This document shows positions 11,533 through 22,583 of a stretch of 64,000 nt of DNA, one piece after another. Made by a program: the position numbers and the translations under genes. The stretch is from Cricetomys ansorgei (Eukaryota; Chordata; Mammalia; Rodentia; Nesomyidae). The notes below the pieces were generated by a model that did not search any database, was not told where the DNA came from, and saw only the letters and a list, made by a program, of their open reading frames with translations. Every line of letters starts with the position of its first letter. Position 1 is the first letter of the stretch. The stretch spans positions 1,295,001 to 1,359,000 of the forward strand of contig JAMJFZ010000289.1 in NCBI GenBank assembly GCA_026225945.1. Reading direction: 5' to 3'.

Positions 11533-13084
11533 AGGGTCCAGGCTGTGGGCAAGAGAGCGTCGCGCCAGAGATGTCAGGGTAAGAGGCGTGGGTATCCTTA
11601 TGAAAGGGGGTCTAACCTACTCAAGTTCATGGTCTTCAGCTTAAGGCTGGCGACTGAAATGTCAGACACACTCTTTCTCACAGTTCGAGAGAATGGAGAG
11701 TCTAAGATCAAGTGTATCAAGGTAGATGTCCTTCTGAGGTCTTTTTTCTTGGCTTATAGGTGGCTTCTCTCTGTGTCTCCAAGGGAGAGGAGATAGGCAT
11801 GGCAAGCAATCTCTTTGGTGTTTCCTAGGGAAACGTCAACTCTGTTTGTGGTATTGGGCCCCACTCTTGTGACTCAAATCACTCCCAGAAAGGCCCTGTT
11901 TCTGAATACAAAGGCTTTGTTCTACCTGCACTGGGACTGGGCTTAAACATGTCAATTTGAGAAGGACACAGATGTTTATTGTATCATACAGATCTCCATA
12001 GCTCAGTACTGTTTGCGATTTGCAGATAGGTCCATATCCATAGCTGCAAACATGATATACAGTCTACAGTGGGAGGTATTCATCTTTGCCCTGAATCCTG
12101 GTGTAAAGGTCACGCTGCCATCCAGGTGTATACCTCACCTGAATCAACACCCTCTAGTCCGGTGGCTCGTTGAGTTTACTCTCTCCACAAACTTGCAGGG
12201 ACTCTCAAGTTGTCCACTTGCCTGTCTGTCTAACTCTCGAAACATTATTGATCGTAACTGGATGTGCTTTGGCTGCCGTTTGGAAAGGGATTTCCTAAGT
12301 AGAAGGATTCCAGGCGTGGGAATGTGTTAAGGATGAGAGTCAAGGAACTTCACTTGTTTTAAAGTTGGTGAGAGGATCCTCTGCTTGGGACTGTGAGTGT
12401 GGTCTGGCCCTGGCCAGCTGTGCAGGAGGGGGTTTTCATTTTTTGTTAGCTTTCTTAACAGCCTGAATGGTTTCTAGTTGCAATTTAAAAATTCGCATCT
12501 TTTAGAATGTCTGAAATCATTTTCCATTCTTCATCTTAGAATTATGGTCTGTTGAAAATAAAAACAGATCTAAGAAAGAGTATATAATCAATGTGGCAGA
12601 GGCCAGAACTCAACAGAGACCTTGAAGGATTAGTGCAAGTGTCTCTTGCCCTGTATCCCAGGCAGTCTTCAGGTACATGCGAATGTATCTGGGATTATTT
12701 TCACTTCCTAAAGTAACCACAGAAATTTATTTCTTTTACCCTCTAAAGGCTCTTTTACACGGACGGCATGTGTTCCTTTAATGTGTGTGTTTTTTCTGCT
12801 CTATCTTCCTTTAGTTTCTTTCTGCCTAGAACACTATTTATTGATTTACAGTTTTGAGTTCAAACCACAAGTGACCTAAATGGAGAAATCGCCTCCCTTA
12901 GATCTAAGGATGGCCAATGGCTAAGGCTGGCAAAATAAGGCAGGAATGTGTGCAGAGCTACCTATCCCAGGAGCAGTGAAGAGGGGGGGAAAAGCAAGAT
13001 TTGACTTTTTGAAACTTCATATATTAATCTGGTGTTAGTAAGAATATGGATTTGCTTTTTTGTCTTTCGGTTAATTTTAAGTGG
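11533..13084. other. Unique non-coding sequence
   Basis: No repeat or RNA gene recognised. The 105-codon frame at 12013-12330 has no protein family signature that I can see. Confidence 0.5.
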
Positions 13085-13169
13085 TCTATATTTTTCTATT
13101 TAATTATTTAATTAACTATTTAATTCTAATTAATATTATTCTAAAATAATATTCTATATTTTTATACAG
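13085..13169. repeat. AT-rich low-complexity tract
   Basis: About 85 bp composed almost entirely of TTAAT, TATTT and ATAAT words, with a few short self-complementary segments. No transposon body is visible. Confidence 0.85.
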
Positions 13170-14910
13170 TTCAGTGGAAACCGGTCCCCGTAAGGCCGGA
13201 AGTATGGGCTAGAGGAAAAACCTTTGAAGTTTGTCTCCTTTCTTCCTTTGTACATCAGAATAAATCAAAACAAAACTCTAATCCCTTTATTATATTTGAC
13301 AACCATGGACAGTTTCTACCCTGTGTCAGTGAAATCAGTTTTTCTTGCTTGAGCGGGGAGTTGGTAAGGATGCTTTTTAAAATTTCCTGCCTGTTTGAAG
13401 ATGCACACACTTGCCAGGAGCAGGTTGTGTAGCAGGGATGATGGGAATGAAGTCACTGCCAACCCCCACGGACAAACCCACAGAAGGCACCACGTACTCG
13501 TAGAAGTCACCACACACCTGCCCTTCATCTATCTGGGGCTCAGTTTTCCTTTTGTTCTCGAACTCTCCAGTTATGGACATTACTTTATATGTTCACAGTT
13601 GTCATCGGTAATGGCGCATTTGCAGTTACTTTGGTGATGTTTTCAGCAGTAGGCGTGAGATGTCTTGGTAGCAAACCCGTATTCTACCCGTCAGGTCCCC
13701 GTGCAGTCACCAGAGTTCAATTCTGTGTTGCTGGTGAGTTTGAGGCTCTAGGGAGCTACAGTCTAATTTCCCTGTTTCACCCTCATTTCTTTTTTTTTTT
13801 TTTAACGTCAATGTATCAATTTACATTAGGATATTTTCAACATAACCTCTTCTCCATAGACAAATACATAGAGAGTAACTGGCTTTGAGAAATGAAAGTG
13901 TGTTTTATTTTGTTAGACACATACAGGGAAGTTCTGGAGGAGTTTCTTCCCCATGCTTCTTCAAGCATCTCTTCACCAACAGCCAGATTCAAAGCTTCTT
14001 GAGACAAAATCTCTCTCACCACTCAGGTGGCATGGAGACAGCCCCACTTACGTCGTGCATCAAAAACAATGCCTCGTTCAACATAGTTTGTTTTAGAGTA
14101 TTTGTACAAATAACAAAATCATATTCTAGGTTACCACAAAGAACTACAACAGCCTTACTATGAGCCCTTTCTTTTTGGGTGGAAGCGAACCAGATGTTTA
14201 AACAATATGGCGGGATATGCGAATGCCTCAGGACTCGGAGATCTTGGGAAAGAAATCATGTCTGCACCCTAGTGTTTCACAGCTTCAGACCCCTGACCTA
14301 GAAACAGTTTAAACAGATGTTTAGTTCAAGGGATTTATGTCGATGTTGAATTCCTTTTTTGTCTTTGGAAATGGCTGCTTGAAAATGATGCTTTTCTTTT
14401 CTTTTTTTTTTCTTTCTTTCTTTTTAACTAGAAAATGAACCTTTAATATTTCAAAGCTTCCAGTTTCACGCTGAAACTCTTCTGGTGCTGCAGAATCAAA
14501 ACCGCGGGCCAAGCTCCTCCCTGGTCGTTACCTTTGAAGCACAGGTCTCACATTGCTCCTTTCTCTCCCCCCAGGTGGTTAAATTCTGACTTGCAACGTT
14601 AACAGGGTTTCCCAAGGAAGACAAGACCCCACAAACCACCAGAGATTATGAGCCAGCATAAACTGTGTTCCTTTTCCTCTTCATGCCTTCAGTCCAGTCC
14701 TGTCTCCTCCCTCCTGTTACCCCCCACCCCCATCCTGGCTGGCTTCTTCCTCTAGATAATTTCTCCCAACTCAAACCCCCAGTGTGAGGATTTCATCCAT
14801 AAGGTGGATCTTTTCAGCAAAGCCGCCTTCATGAAAGTGTTTGTTTCATATCTGAGATGTTTTCGTGTGCATTCGCCCTGCTTTGACTTGCACAAGGAAA
14901 AAGAAAGGAG
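13170..14910. other. Unique sequence with short T-rich tracts
   Basis: A poly(T) run lies at about 13788-13803 and a TTTC-rich pyrimidine tract at about 14393-14427. Otherwise no repeat or gene is recognised; frames between 13316 and 14163 overlap on both strands. Confidence 0.5.
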
Positions 14911-14932
14911 TTTTTTTTTTTTTTTTTTTTTT
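14911..14932. repeat. (T)22 homopolymer
   Basis: Twenty-two uninterrupted thymines preceded by an A/G-rich segment. No SINE body is attached that I can recognise. Confidence 0.95.
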
Positions 14933-16790
14933 AACTGGAGGCAAAACAGCCACCTGTGAAAACTAATTGCGTAGGTAGAGGTTTGATGGTATCTCTGGGA
15001 GGGATCCAGCAGGAAGAAAGTAAATGTTCTTAATCTATGAGGAAATCACCTGTATGCCAAGCTGACCTTCTTCATCAAAGCCAGGATTGAAGTATCCCAT
15101 CAAGTATGTGGCCCGGTTTAGGTGGTGAGACAGGGAGGATGGCCTGGGGGAGGAGTCATGGGGAAGGGAGGTGGAGTCCATCTTAGTGAAGTCATTGACC
15201 AATGAATAAACAGTCAGCCTGGTAGATTCTCCAAGTGCGTCCTCATGGGCTGAAGTGTGAATGGTGAATACTTTGAAGCCAAAGTGTGATATGGTACTGT
15301 TTTGAGTTTCTTATTTCTCTCCCCCAAACCCCTGAACTTTTCTTTTTCCTTCTCTGGTGCCGCTGACCTTGGGTTCCCAAATGTATTCCTTGAGCCTACC
15401 GGTCTCCTACACCAAGTGTTTGCAACTAAAAGGATGAAACTTTATCAGCTTTATGATACTGATAAACAGTATCAGCTTTAGCGCTGAGGCAGGCACCAGT
15501 GATCCTAGTCACCTTGCGTCACCATCTGTGCAGCCCTGCGTCCGAATGATTGCCACCTGGTTAGACAGCAGCTCCATCACAGCAAGCTGCATGCGGTCCC
15601 ATTCTGCACCCAGTGTTGCAGGCTGATTCACTGGTTGTTCCCTTGGCAGGATCCGAGCTGTCTTGAAAGGCTCTACGTTTTTATTGTCCTACGCGTGTGA
15701 TGGCTGTGGTCTTGGCATGAGGCATGCTGGACAAACATGTCACCATCCTCTCTTCATTTCTGAGCCAGAAAAGGCTGACAGCACAGATCTGACTGCAAGG
15801 GGCTTTCTGTGTGGCCGCCTTCTATGGGAGAGCAGTACTATAAAGGACAATTTTCTAGCATATAAAGTACTATGAAGCTTAGGGAGATTTTTAGGAAAAC
15901 TTAGATGATCCTTAGAGGAGCCCAATGAAAAAAATAAATCTTTAGAAAGAGACAAAGGGGTTTTCCAAGAACTATATAAACTAAATAAAGATATGAATTA
16001 AAATGACATTTGCATGATTTAAAAAAAATAAGCAATTTTGTTTGGGAGACTTTGGGCATATTTCTTACTGTTCTTGGTGATAGTCTGCTAAGTGCTCTGC
16101 TCGTACCCTCAAGTGGGGCCGCAGTGCGTTTGTGTGGATGCTGAGCTGTCTGGGGGTGCGGGTGGGAGTGAAAGAAGGAAACCAGAGGGCTTTCTCAGGC
16201 TCCCTCTGATCCCCACTGATTGGAAAGAAGCTAGATCTTTCTCTGAAGTCCAAGGGCTCCTTTATCTCAATGCCCCTTGGCTCCTACCTACCTATTCTTC
16301 TATGCTAGTGTCTTCTTGGTTCTCTCAGGAGCTAGCAGCTCTCTTCTATGAAGGCCCTTCTAAGTATCACCAGAGCCTCTTCTTCAGAAGCCAAGCCCAT
16401 ACAAATGAAACCTATCTGCACGCTGTATTAGACACCTCCTTTTAGACATAACCCCAGCCAACCAGAATATCTGATCTTCACCAATGCCTTTCTTGATAGA
16501 AAGTCCATGCAACTTCGATGTAGATCGTAGTGTTCCCGGAGCCATCTTTCCTGAGCCCACTGGGACTCTTGCTTATAAGGAAAACTTTTCATCATGCAGT
16601 ATACCCAGTCACAGTCAAGTGTACTTTACTTTCACTTTGCCTGGGAACTCAGGCCATTTGATATACAGTAGATCCTGAGCTCTTACAGTGGGTTGCTAAG
16701 GGAACACCATGCATTTCTAAATTTACCCTTTAGAATGGAACTCCGAGCATCAGTATCTGTCTAAGAACTACCTCTTTCTTAGGCCTCTTG
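14933..16790. other. Unique sequence with one hairpin motif
   Basis: No gene or interspersed repeat is recognised. At 15443-15480 an 8-bp inverted repeat sits between two 11-bp direct repeats. The 117-codon frame at 16092-16445 looks like chance. Confidence 0.5.
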
Positions 16791-16852
16791 ACAGAGGGAG
16801 GGAGAGGAAATAGAGACAGTCAGAGAGAAAGAGAAAGAGAGAGAGAGAAAGT
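16791..16852. repeat. GA-rich low-complexity tract
   Basis: A purine tract dominated by GAGA and GGGA words, abutting the B4 SINE that follows. Confidence 0.9.
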
Positions 16853-16860
16853 ACTTACCT

Positions 16861-17095
16861 GTGTATGTGTGTGTCTGTGAGTGTAAGCCAGAGGTCAAGC
16901 TGGGTGTCTTCCTCAGTGACTCTCCCCACCTTGTGTTCTGAGCCAGGGCCTTTCAGCTAACTGGAGTAGACTGGCTGGCTCCTGAACTCTGCAGAGCCTC
17001 CTGTCTCTGCACCCACCCCCACCCGGCTGAACTAGGTGCTGGGAATCAGAACTCAAGTCTTCATAAAAAGACTTGACTGGCACATCTCCCCAGCC
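16861..17095 (-). repeat. B4 SINE, near full length
   Basis: On the plus strand the parts come in the reverse-complement order of B4. First is a TG-rich tail and AGCCAGAGGTCAAGCTGGGT. Next is TCTTCCTCAGTGACTCTCCC, and a B1-like half with GGAGTAGACTGGCTGGCTCC and CCTCCTGTCTCTGC. Then comes GGTGCTGGGAATCAGAACTC, and the ID/tRNA-like end with CATCTCCCCAGCC. The GA tract upstream and T run downstream are low-complexity flanks. Confidence 0.85.
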
Positions 17096-17115
17096 TCCCC
17101 GCTTTGGTTTTATCT

Positions 17116-17127
17116 TTTTTTTTTTTA
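17116..17127. repeat. Short poly(T)
   Basis: A 12-base T run just after the B4 element; on the minus strand it lies upstream of the B4 head. Confidence 0.8.
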
Positions 17128-17500
17128 AACAAGGAATAATGTGAAGTGAAATAAATGTGGAAGAATGTCATTGTTCCAGGCTTCATATGTGACCATGAGA
17201 GGACTATGGGCAAAATGCCTTCTGAGATGAGAGTGCTGCCAGAGTCCATGTACCTAAGAGCTTCTCTGGGGCTGTGCATGCTTCTGATTGAAAGGTTTTG
17301 GAAAATTAACGTATTTGAATAGGTACCCCTTTTCTGTTAGATAATTCTCATTAATTGCTCTCAGATCTTAGGATATGGAGTAGGGAGATAGTAATCTACT
17401 ACTCAAACCTCCAAATGAAGACATTTGCTAACCCCCAAAAGAAGGGTTAAGAACAGAACAGGGGACTATGTGTCTAGATCTCAGTTTCAAATGGCCCAAG

Positions 17501-17670
17501 CATATATATGCATATATATACATATGTGTGTATATGTATATATTTACATATATATTATATATATACATATATATATGTATGTATATATGTATACAAATGT
17601 ATATATGTGTGCGTGCGTGCGTGCATGTGCGCATGCACACATGCATGGATGCAGGTGTATGTGTGTGCTT
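17501..17670. repeat. Complex (TA)n/(CATA)n/(TGCG)n microsatellite
   Basis: A compound array of TATA, CATA, GTAT and then GTGC units. From 17597 to 17647 purines and pyrimidines alternate without a break for 51 bases. All frames across it are translated microsatellite. Confidence 0.95.
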
Positions 17671-17904
17671 TATTTTTATAATGTTTTCATGAAACAAACT
17701 TTCAAGGGGAAGAACATCTTCACTGGCTTGATGTACAAAGACAGAGTGGAGAGCTTATCTATTAGCTCACGCATAAGGACACAGTAGAAGAGCCAACAGT
17801 TGAAATATCGAGACTTTTTCCCATGGTAGTTTCCCGATTTCATGCTGAACCTCCAGCAAAATCCTGCCTGGATTTTTTCCCACTGTAAGATGTCCAGGAG
17901 AAAC

Positions 17905-18092
17905 TCAAGCAGGCTGCTGGCAGCAGCGGTGCAGGATGGGAACTAGAGGCTGCAGAGGTATGTCCCGAGTGTCTTTGTCCAAGAAGTTTATGAGCTCGTT
18001 TGGGTCCGCTCGCTCTGGGACAATGGTCCTGGCTTCGTGTAGAAGTGTTCTTAGATGCTTAGACCACATGCTCTGGCCTCCCTGCAGCATTC
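17905..18092 (-). other. Unassigned 61-codon frame, candidate exon
   Basis: The frame runs from ATG at 18090 to a stop at 17905-17907. Its product is hydrophilic and protein-like (for example PERADPNELINFLDKDT) and is not low complexity. On the minus strand an AG dinucleotide at 18092-18093 follows a weakly pyrimidine-rich stretch, so it could be a splice acceptor placed one base before the ATG. In the same frame the nearest upstream stop is nine codons before the ATG. An AATAAA lies at 17669-17674 on the minus strand, about 230 bases past the stop, as a terminal exon would need. The body holds about six CpGs in roughly 110 bp, more than its surroundings. I do not recognise the protein and see no partner exons, so this may equally be a chance frame or a pseudogene fragment. 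Confidence 0.2.
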
Positions 18093-18096
18093 TGTA

Positions 18097-18403
18097 ACTG
18101 GAAGGGTGAGTTATTCATTCTATCCCTGAAAGCATGGCTCCTTCACTAGTAAGTACCCAGGGTTAAACAGCCTGTTGGTTAAATTGCATGCTGGAAGAAT
18201 CTGCCCTGTTACAGCAGCTGTGAGACTGGAGTTAGATCTAAATGGTTGCTCTCGGTCATGATAAGCTGTACCTTTGCTTCCACTGAACTCAGATTCTGAA
18301 ATGAGTCATCAAAGAGTTCTCTTACGTTTTACTGTGTCCAAGAAGAGCACTCAAGATGCTTGACAACAGAATAGCCAGAGCCACTGAAAACAAATGGTGT
18401 CTG
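18097..18403. other. Unique non-coding sequence
   Basis: Nothing recognised between the candidate exon and the G-rich motif. Confidence 0.5.
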
Positions 18404-18427
18404 TGGGGGTGGGGGAGGGGGTGGGGA
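18404..18427 (+). other. G-quadruplex-forming motif
   Basis: Four guanine runs (5, 5, 6 and 4 bases) separated by single-base loops. Loops this short fit a very stable quadruplex on the plus strand. Confidence 0.8.
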
Positions 18428-18884
18428 GACTGCCCTGTTCAGACAGTTTAGTAAATTGCATTATTTAAGCAAAACCTAATTATAGGAGAGGCTGATATAA
18501 TGCTCTAAGAAAGCCTTGTGGCTTAAAAGAATCCCGTCTTTCCTTAGCACTGTAATAAAGAATTCTGCCTATTTGCGTTAAATTTAAAAGACAAACCGCA
18601 GCAGATTCGTTATTTACCTCATCCCTGGAATTAGTTATTCATTACAAGATTGTTGAGGTTTTCTTCCATGTTCATCGCACACCATTGAACTAGATACCAG
18701 GGATACTGATGCTTGCTGGTTTAAACCTCTATAATTTACTCTGTCAAAGTAACTCTTCTATCAGACATATTTCTTTAAGTATATTGCTGGGAAGTCAGTC
18801 TGACATCCAGCTTGTAAAAGGACATCTTTCCTATCCCTCTGCAGCTGTGCGGCAGCTGGGACAAGGTCCAGCTGTACCACGTTC
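18428..18884. other. Unique non-coding sequence
   Basis: No feature recognised. Confidence 0.5.
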
Positions 18885-19045
18885 TAGAACAGTACTCAAT
18901 TTTATATGTGTATTACCTTATTTAATATTCACAGTAACTTTGCACACGTCCCCATTTTGTAAGCAAAGGTCCCGAGTTTCCGTGTTAAAGACTTTCCAAG
19001 GGCCAGTCTGTAGGTGTCAAATTCAGATGTGGAACCAAAGCAATC
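18885..19045 (+). repeat. MIR SINE
   Basis: TTATATGTGTATTACCTTAT, AATATTCACAGTAACTTTG, CCCCATTTTGTAAGCAAAGG, GACTTTCCAAGGGCCAGTC and a final GATGTGGAACC align in order with the MIR core and 3' half (type 'cattttacagatgaggaaac ... cttgcccaaggtcacac ... gaacc'). Confidence 0.65.
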
Positions 19046-19074
19046 TGGCTTTAGAACTGTTGGTTCATAATCAT

Positions 19075-19173
19075 TAGTCAGTTGATATATGTATCAACTG
19101 ACTATATATATATTGATATATATATCAGTTGGTTGATATGTGTGTGTGTATGTATATATGTACGTATATAGTG
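19075..19173. repeat. Perfect palindrome within a TA/TG-rich tract
   Basis: Positions 19075-19087 (TAGTCAGTTGATA) are the exact reverse complement of 19092-19104, with a 4-base loop. The right arm's CAACTGA (19095-19101) can also pair with TCAGTTG at 19125-19131, so two alternative hairpins compete. A TA/TG microsatellite follows to 19173. Confidence 0.9.
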
Positions 19174-20315
19174 AAGAGCTGCTGGCCACGTGTGTCCTTC
19201 CTCCAGGATCTCCTTCCATGTCAAGGTAGCTTGACTCTCAAATCTACCCGCTTTCAGGGAGGATGGGATTATAGTCTCATCAGGATTGTGGCGATGAGAA
19301 AGCCAATCCAAAGGGAGCCATGGAAGCTCACTTCCTGGAAGACAGGGTCTGTGAGGTGGATGTCTTAGGATGTTGCATCTCAGTAGGTTTTACAGACTGC
19401 CTATGGATTTGGTACCTTGTTGGGGCAGAGCACTCCCGGCTCCCCTCTCTTCTCAGCCTCTTGGTCTCAACCTCTTAGGTCCACGTTTATGAGCTTCTGG
19501 TCATTAAGTATCTGTTTCTTATTCTGTGCCTGCCCAACAGGCTAGTGTTGATGAAACATTTTTATTGTCTGATATATTCACTTTCCTTCTGAAAGTTAGT
19601 GGTTTAGAGGCAGAAATATGAGTAATGTCTCAGCTTTTCCTCTCTTGGTGTACCAGTTCTTCCTGCCCTGATTTTTCTTCTGTCACTCTCCCATGTATGT
19701 TTTTATCGTTGTGCCCAACAATGTAAATGCTTCTGGTAACAGGTTTTGTAATTTTTTAAGGAAGGAAAACTTATGTAGTGAAAATGTTGTAGGAAACAAT
19801 TCTAAATGTTCAGAGTGAGTGACAAACGATCAGTGATTTTTTTTCTTGACACCCCCTACCCCCAATCACCATGAAACCATACTTTGGGGTGAAATGAAAG
19901 CTGACATTTGAGATTTTTAAGGAAAAAAAAATACAATTATGGAGTACTTTGTCTTCAAATACAGCAGTGCTGGATGAGTGAATGCTTTTGTTGGCTTTGT
20001 ATGGGTGTATTGTCAGAGGGCGTGCCCTCTGGGAAAAAGAGTTCAGAATAAATCATTTTGGTAACATGTTTTTGTCCAAAATGTTTGAATTTTACCTTCA
20101 CAGCAGCCTATGCAAGCAGGGACTATTGTTAGCCTCAGTAACAACAGTAAAGAAAGGTCACAGTGGTCACAGAAGTCACGTGTGGTGGACATTAGCTAGG
20201 CACTTAAATTCCAGAATGTGAGTATTTTTCTGCACCGCATTACAAAACTAGGTAGGGGAAAATAAGTTGTCCTGGAATCTGGGACTAGTTTCAGTAACAG
20301 AGTTGGAGGATGTAT
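19174..20315. other. Mostly unique sequence, faint MIR-like segment
   Basis: No gene seen. About 20085-20200 has a loose MIR-like order (TACCTTCACAGCAGCCTATG, then AAAGGTCACAGTGGTCACAG), too diverged for a firm call. Confidence 0.35.
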
Positions 20316-20406
20316 TTCAGACCAGGCTGGCCTTGAACTCACAGAGATCTACCTGCCTCTGCCTCCCGAGTGCTGAGATTCAAGGCGTGTGCCACCACTG
20401 CCTGGC
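20316..20406 (-). repeat. B1 SINE, truncated
   Basis: On the plus strand it reads GACCAGGCTGGCCTTGAACT, CTGCCTCTGCCTCCCGAGTG, then CACCACTGCCTGGC, the reverse complement of the first ~90 bases of B1. The 3' part and the A-tail are missing on the left, so this is a truncated copy. Confidence 0.93.
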
Positions 20407-21211
20407 AAAAAATTGATAACAACTGTGTGGAAGTCTAAAACTTTCCACATTCCAATTGTCCTCCTGATAAAAATCAACCATGTTTTTTTATTATATTTTT
20501 TAAAGGCTATTAGGAGGGTCAGCCTGTCACTACTTAGTACATGCTTTGTATAAATTGAACCATGTGCAACTGTTAATGTTGGTGATGTCACATGTGATGC
20601 TTAGCAGCCCATATGTAGCCATCAGTATGCTCCCTTTATTTTATGCTTAGTTAATATGAACCACTGATCATACTTCTATTTTAATGAGGATGCTCAATGT
20701 CACTAGTGTATATTACAATAGAGAATTGAAGTCTTTTGAGATCGGTCTTTTTTTATTAAAGAAATATCATCATTTGTAAGAGACAAAATGCTCAGCAAAG
20801 CCCTCAACATTTCCTGCAGTTTCTTAACAGAAAGTATCCAGGGTTTGGTTCCTCAGGTTCAGCTAAGTTAGCTCTGGTTTGAAAATCGGAGGCATTGTTA
20901 GTACTTTCTGTTATAAACTGATGCTTTGAGGTCCATCACTTAAATAGGTTTTGTCTAAAGCACACTGCAGAGTAGAAACAGATCATTGTGGTTACTTACC
21001 CCTTTAGCTCCTGTTTGCTAACATGAATATTTACATACATGCACACAGAATCCTAAACATACTGTATTTTAAAAACTTTGTTCAGATGAAGAGGTTAATT
21101 GTTCCTCTTTTGTTGAGGCATCGCTAAGCATACTATAATACAACTATTTATCTCAGGATTCTGTGTATTATTGCAAATACTCATATAGCAGATGAGGCTT
21201 TGGACTGGAAA
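20407..21211. other. Unique non-coding sequence
   Basis: Nothing recognised apart from short T-rich runs near 20484-20503 and 20748-20756. Confidence 0.5.
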
Positions 21212-21220
21212 GGGGGGGGG
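21212..21220. repeat. (G)9 run
   Basis: Nine consecutive guanines. Confidence 0.9.
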
Positions 21221-21499
21221 TGGCTTTTGAGTGCCATAGAGAAGCACTGCACCAGAGAATGGTAAAATAAATTAGCCTCATCAGTCCACATCAAATCAGC
21301 AAATGATCATGGAGTGCACCCTCCCTCCCCCCAGAGGCATGTGGGGGTCAGCTCGGCAAGTAATGCAAGGTTGGCCTTTAAGAAGAGGGGAGGCATGAAG
21401 CTCTGAGGTGCAACGGAGGGCTCTGGGTGGGCCTGTACCTGGTCTTGGGGAGAGGCAGTATGTTAAACCGACCTTAAGAGATAGCTTGTGACATTTGTG

Positions 21500-21650
21500 A
21501 GAGATGCATTTAGCACAGGGAAACAGCTCGAGCAAAGGTCAAAGGGCAAGGATGCCCACACTACCTAATATGGCAGGATAAAAAGAATGGGTCAGCAGGA
21601 AGGACTTGGGAAAATAGACTCATGTTACCTGTAGAGAGCCTTGCATGCGG
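21500..21650 (+). repeat. Possible ancient interspersed repeat fragment
   Basis: ACAGGGAAACAGCTCGAGCA, AAAGGTCAAAGGG and CCTGTAGAGAGCCTTGCATG follow a remembered ancient mammalian repeat ('agagggaacagcaagtgcaa ... gtagggccttgta'). The family cannot be assigned by eye. Confidence 0.3.
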
Positions 21651-22329
21651 CCGGGAGGAACGTGTACCCTTCGTGAATTCTGCCAGGATACTGAGGGCAG
21701 TTCCCAGGCTCTAACCAGTTCTTGAAGGAGACTATCCATCAACTTGGCTTGAGCATTATTTCCTCCCTGTCAAAGGATCAACATCTCCATTGCTGTTCCC
21801 CCTCCTGCTCTGTATTTTGGCTTCTTACCCCAATTCAGAAACGAACCTCAACATTTTCTCTCTGCGCTTTCCCAGCAGTCCTTGAAAGAATCACCCTGAG
21901 AACTGTCAAATTATCCGGCTTCTAATTGTCGACAGTGGCTTAGTCCCTTTGCACCAGAGGACTTGTATCCCACGAGTTTCTTCCTTTTATACGCTTGGCA
22001 GACCCTCACAGATGTTACGCTAGAGGTAAGGCACGGAACATCTAAGAAGGGAATAAAAGGCCAGCACAAAAGATAAGCTGAATAGTCAGAGATGAGTTCT
22101 CACCGTCAGGAAGAGCAAACTATAGTACCTGATTAGACTGAGTAACGGTGGTAACATTGGCTTTGTAGTTGTTGCGAATCTGTTTAAACTTTCTCATAGA
22201 TGTAATGAATGAAAATTATGAAGCATTGATTTAAAAAAAAATACAGCTTTCTTTCAGTGTGCTTTTCCTATAAAAACTCACCTTTCTTTGCTTCTTACTT
22301 TATGCTGTGGTTGGTTCTCGCCTCCTTGC
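21651..22329. other. Unique non-coding sequence
   Basis: No repeat or gene recognised. Confidence 0.5.
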
Positions 22330-22342
22330 GGGGGGGGGGGGG
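22330..22342. repeat. (G)13 run
   Basis: Thirteen consecutive guanines, followed 17 bp later by a C-rich segment (22362-22372) that could pair with it. Confidence 0.93.
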
Positions 22343-22494
22343 CTTTTCCTCCCTAGGTGCCCCGCCCCCCCTCCAGTCTTTTCTTACTTTGCAGATTTCT
22401 TGACAGGTTGACTTCTTATACCAGTCTACCTGAATTTAACGCAGGCGACAGTCACAAGTACGGTCTCTGTCAGCAAGAAGCCGAAAAGGCAGGA

Positions 22495-22583
22495 GCCATA
22501 TGGTCGGAGGAGAGAACCGACTCCCCCAGATTGTCTTCTGACCCTCCATGTGCACGTCCCCACATCACACATAATAAATAAAA
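22495..22583 (+). repeat. B3 SINE, 3' part only
   Basis: CATATGGTCGGAGGAGAGAA, CCGACTCCCCCAGATTGTCT, TCTGACCCTCCATGTGCACG and a final ATAATAAATAAA match the 3' half of B3. The tRNA-like head is absent or unrecognisable. Confidence 0.82.
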
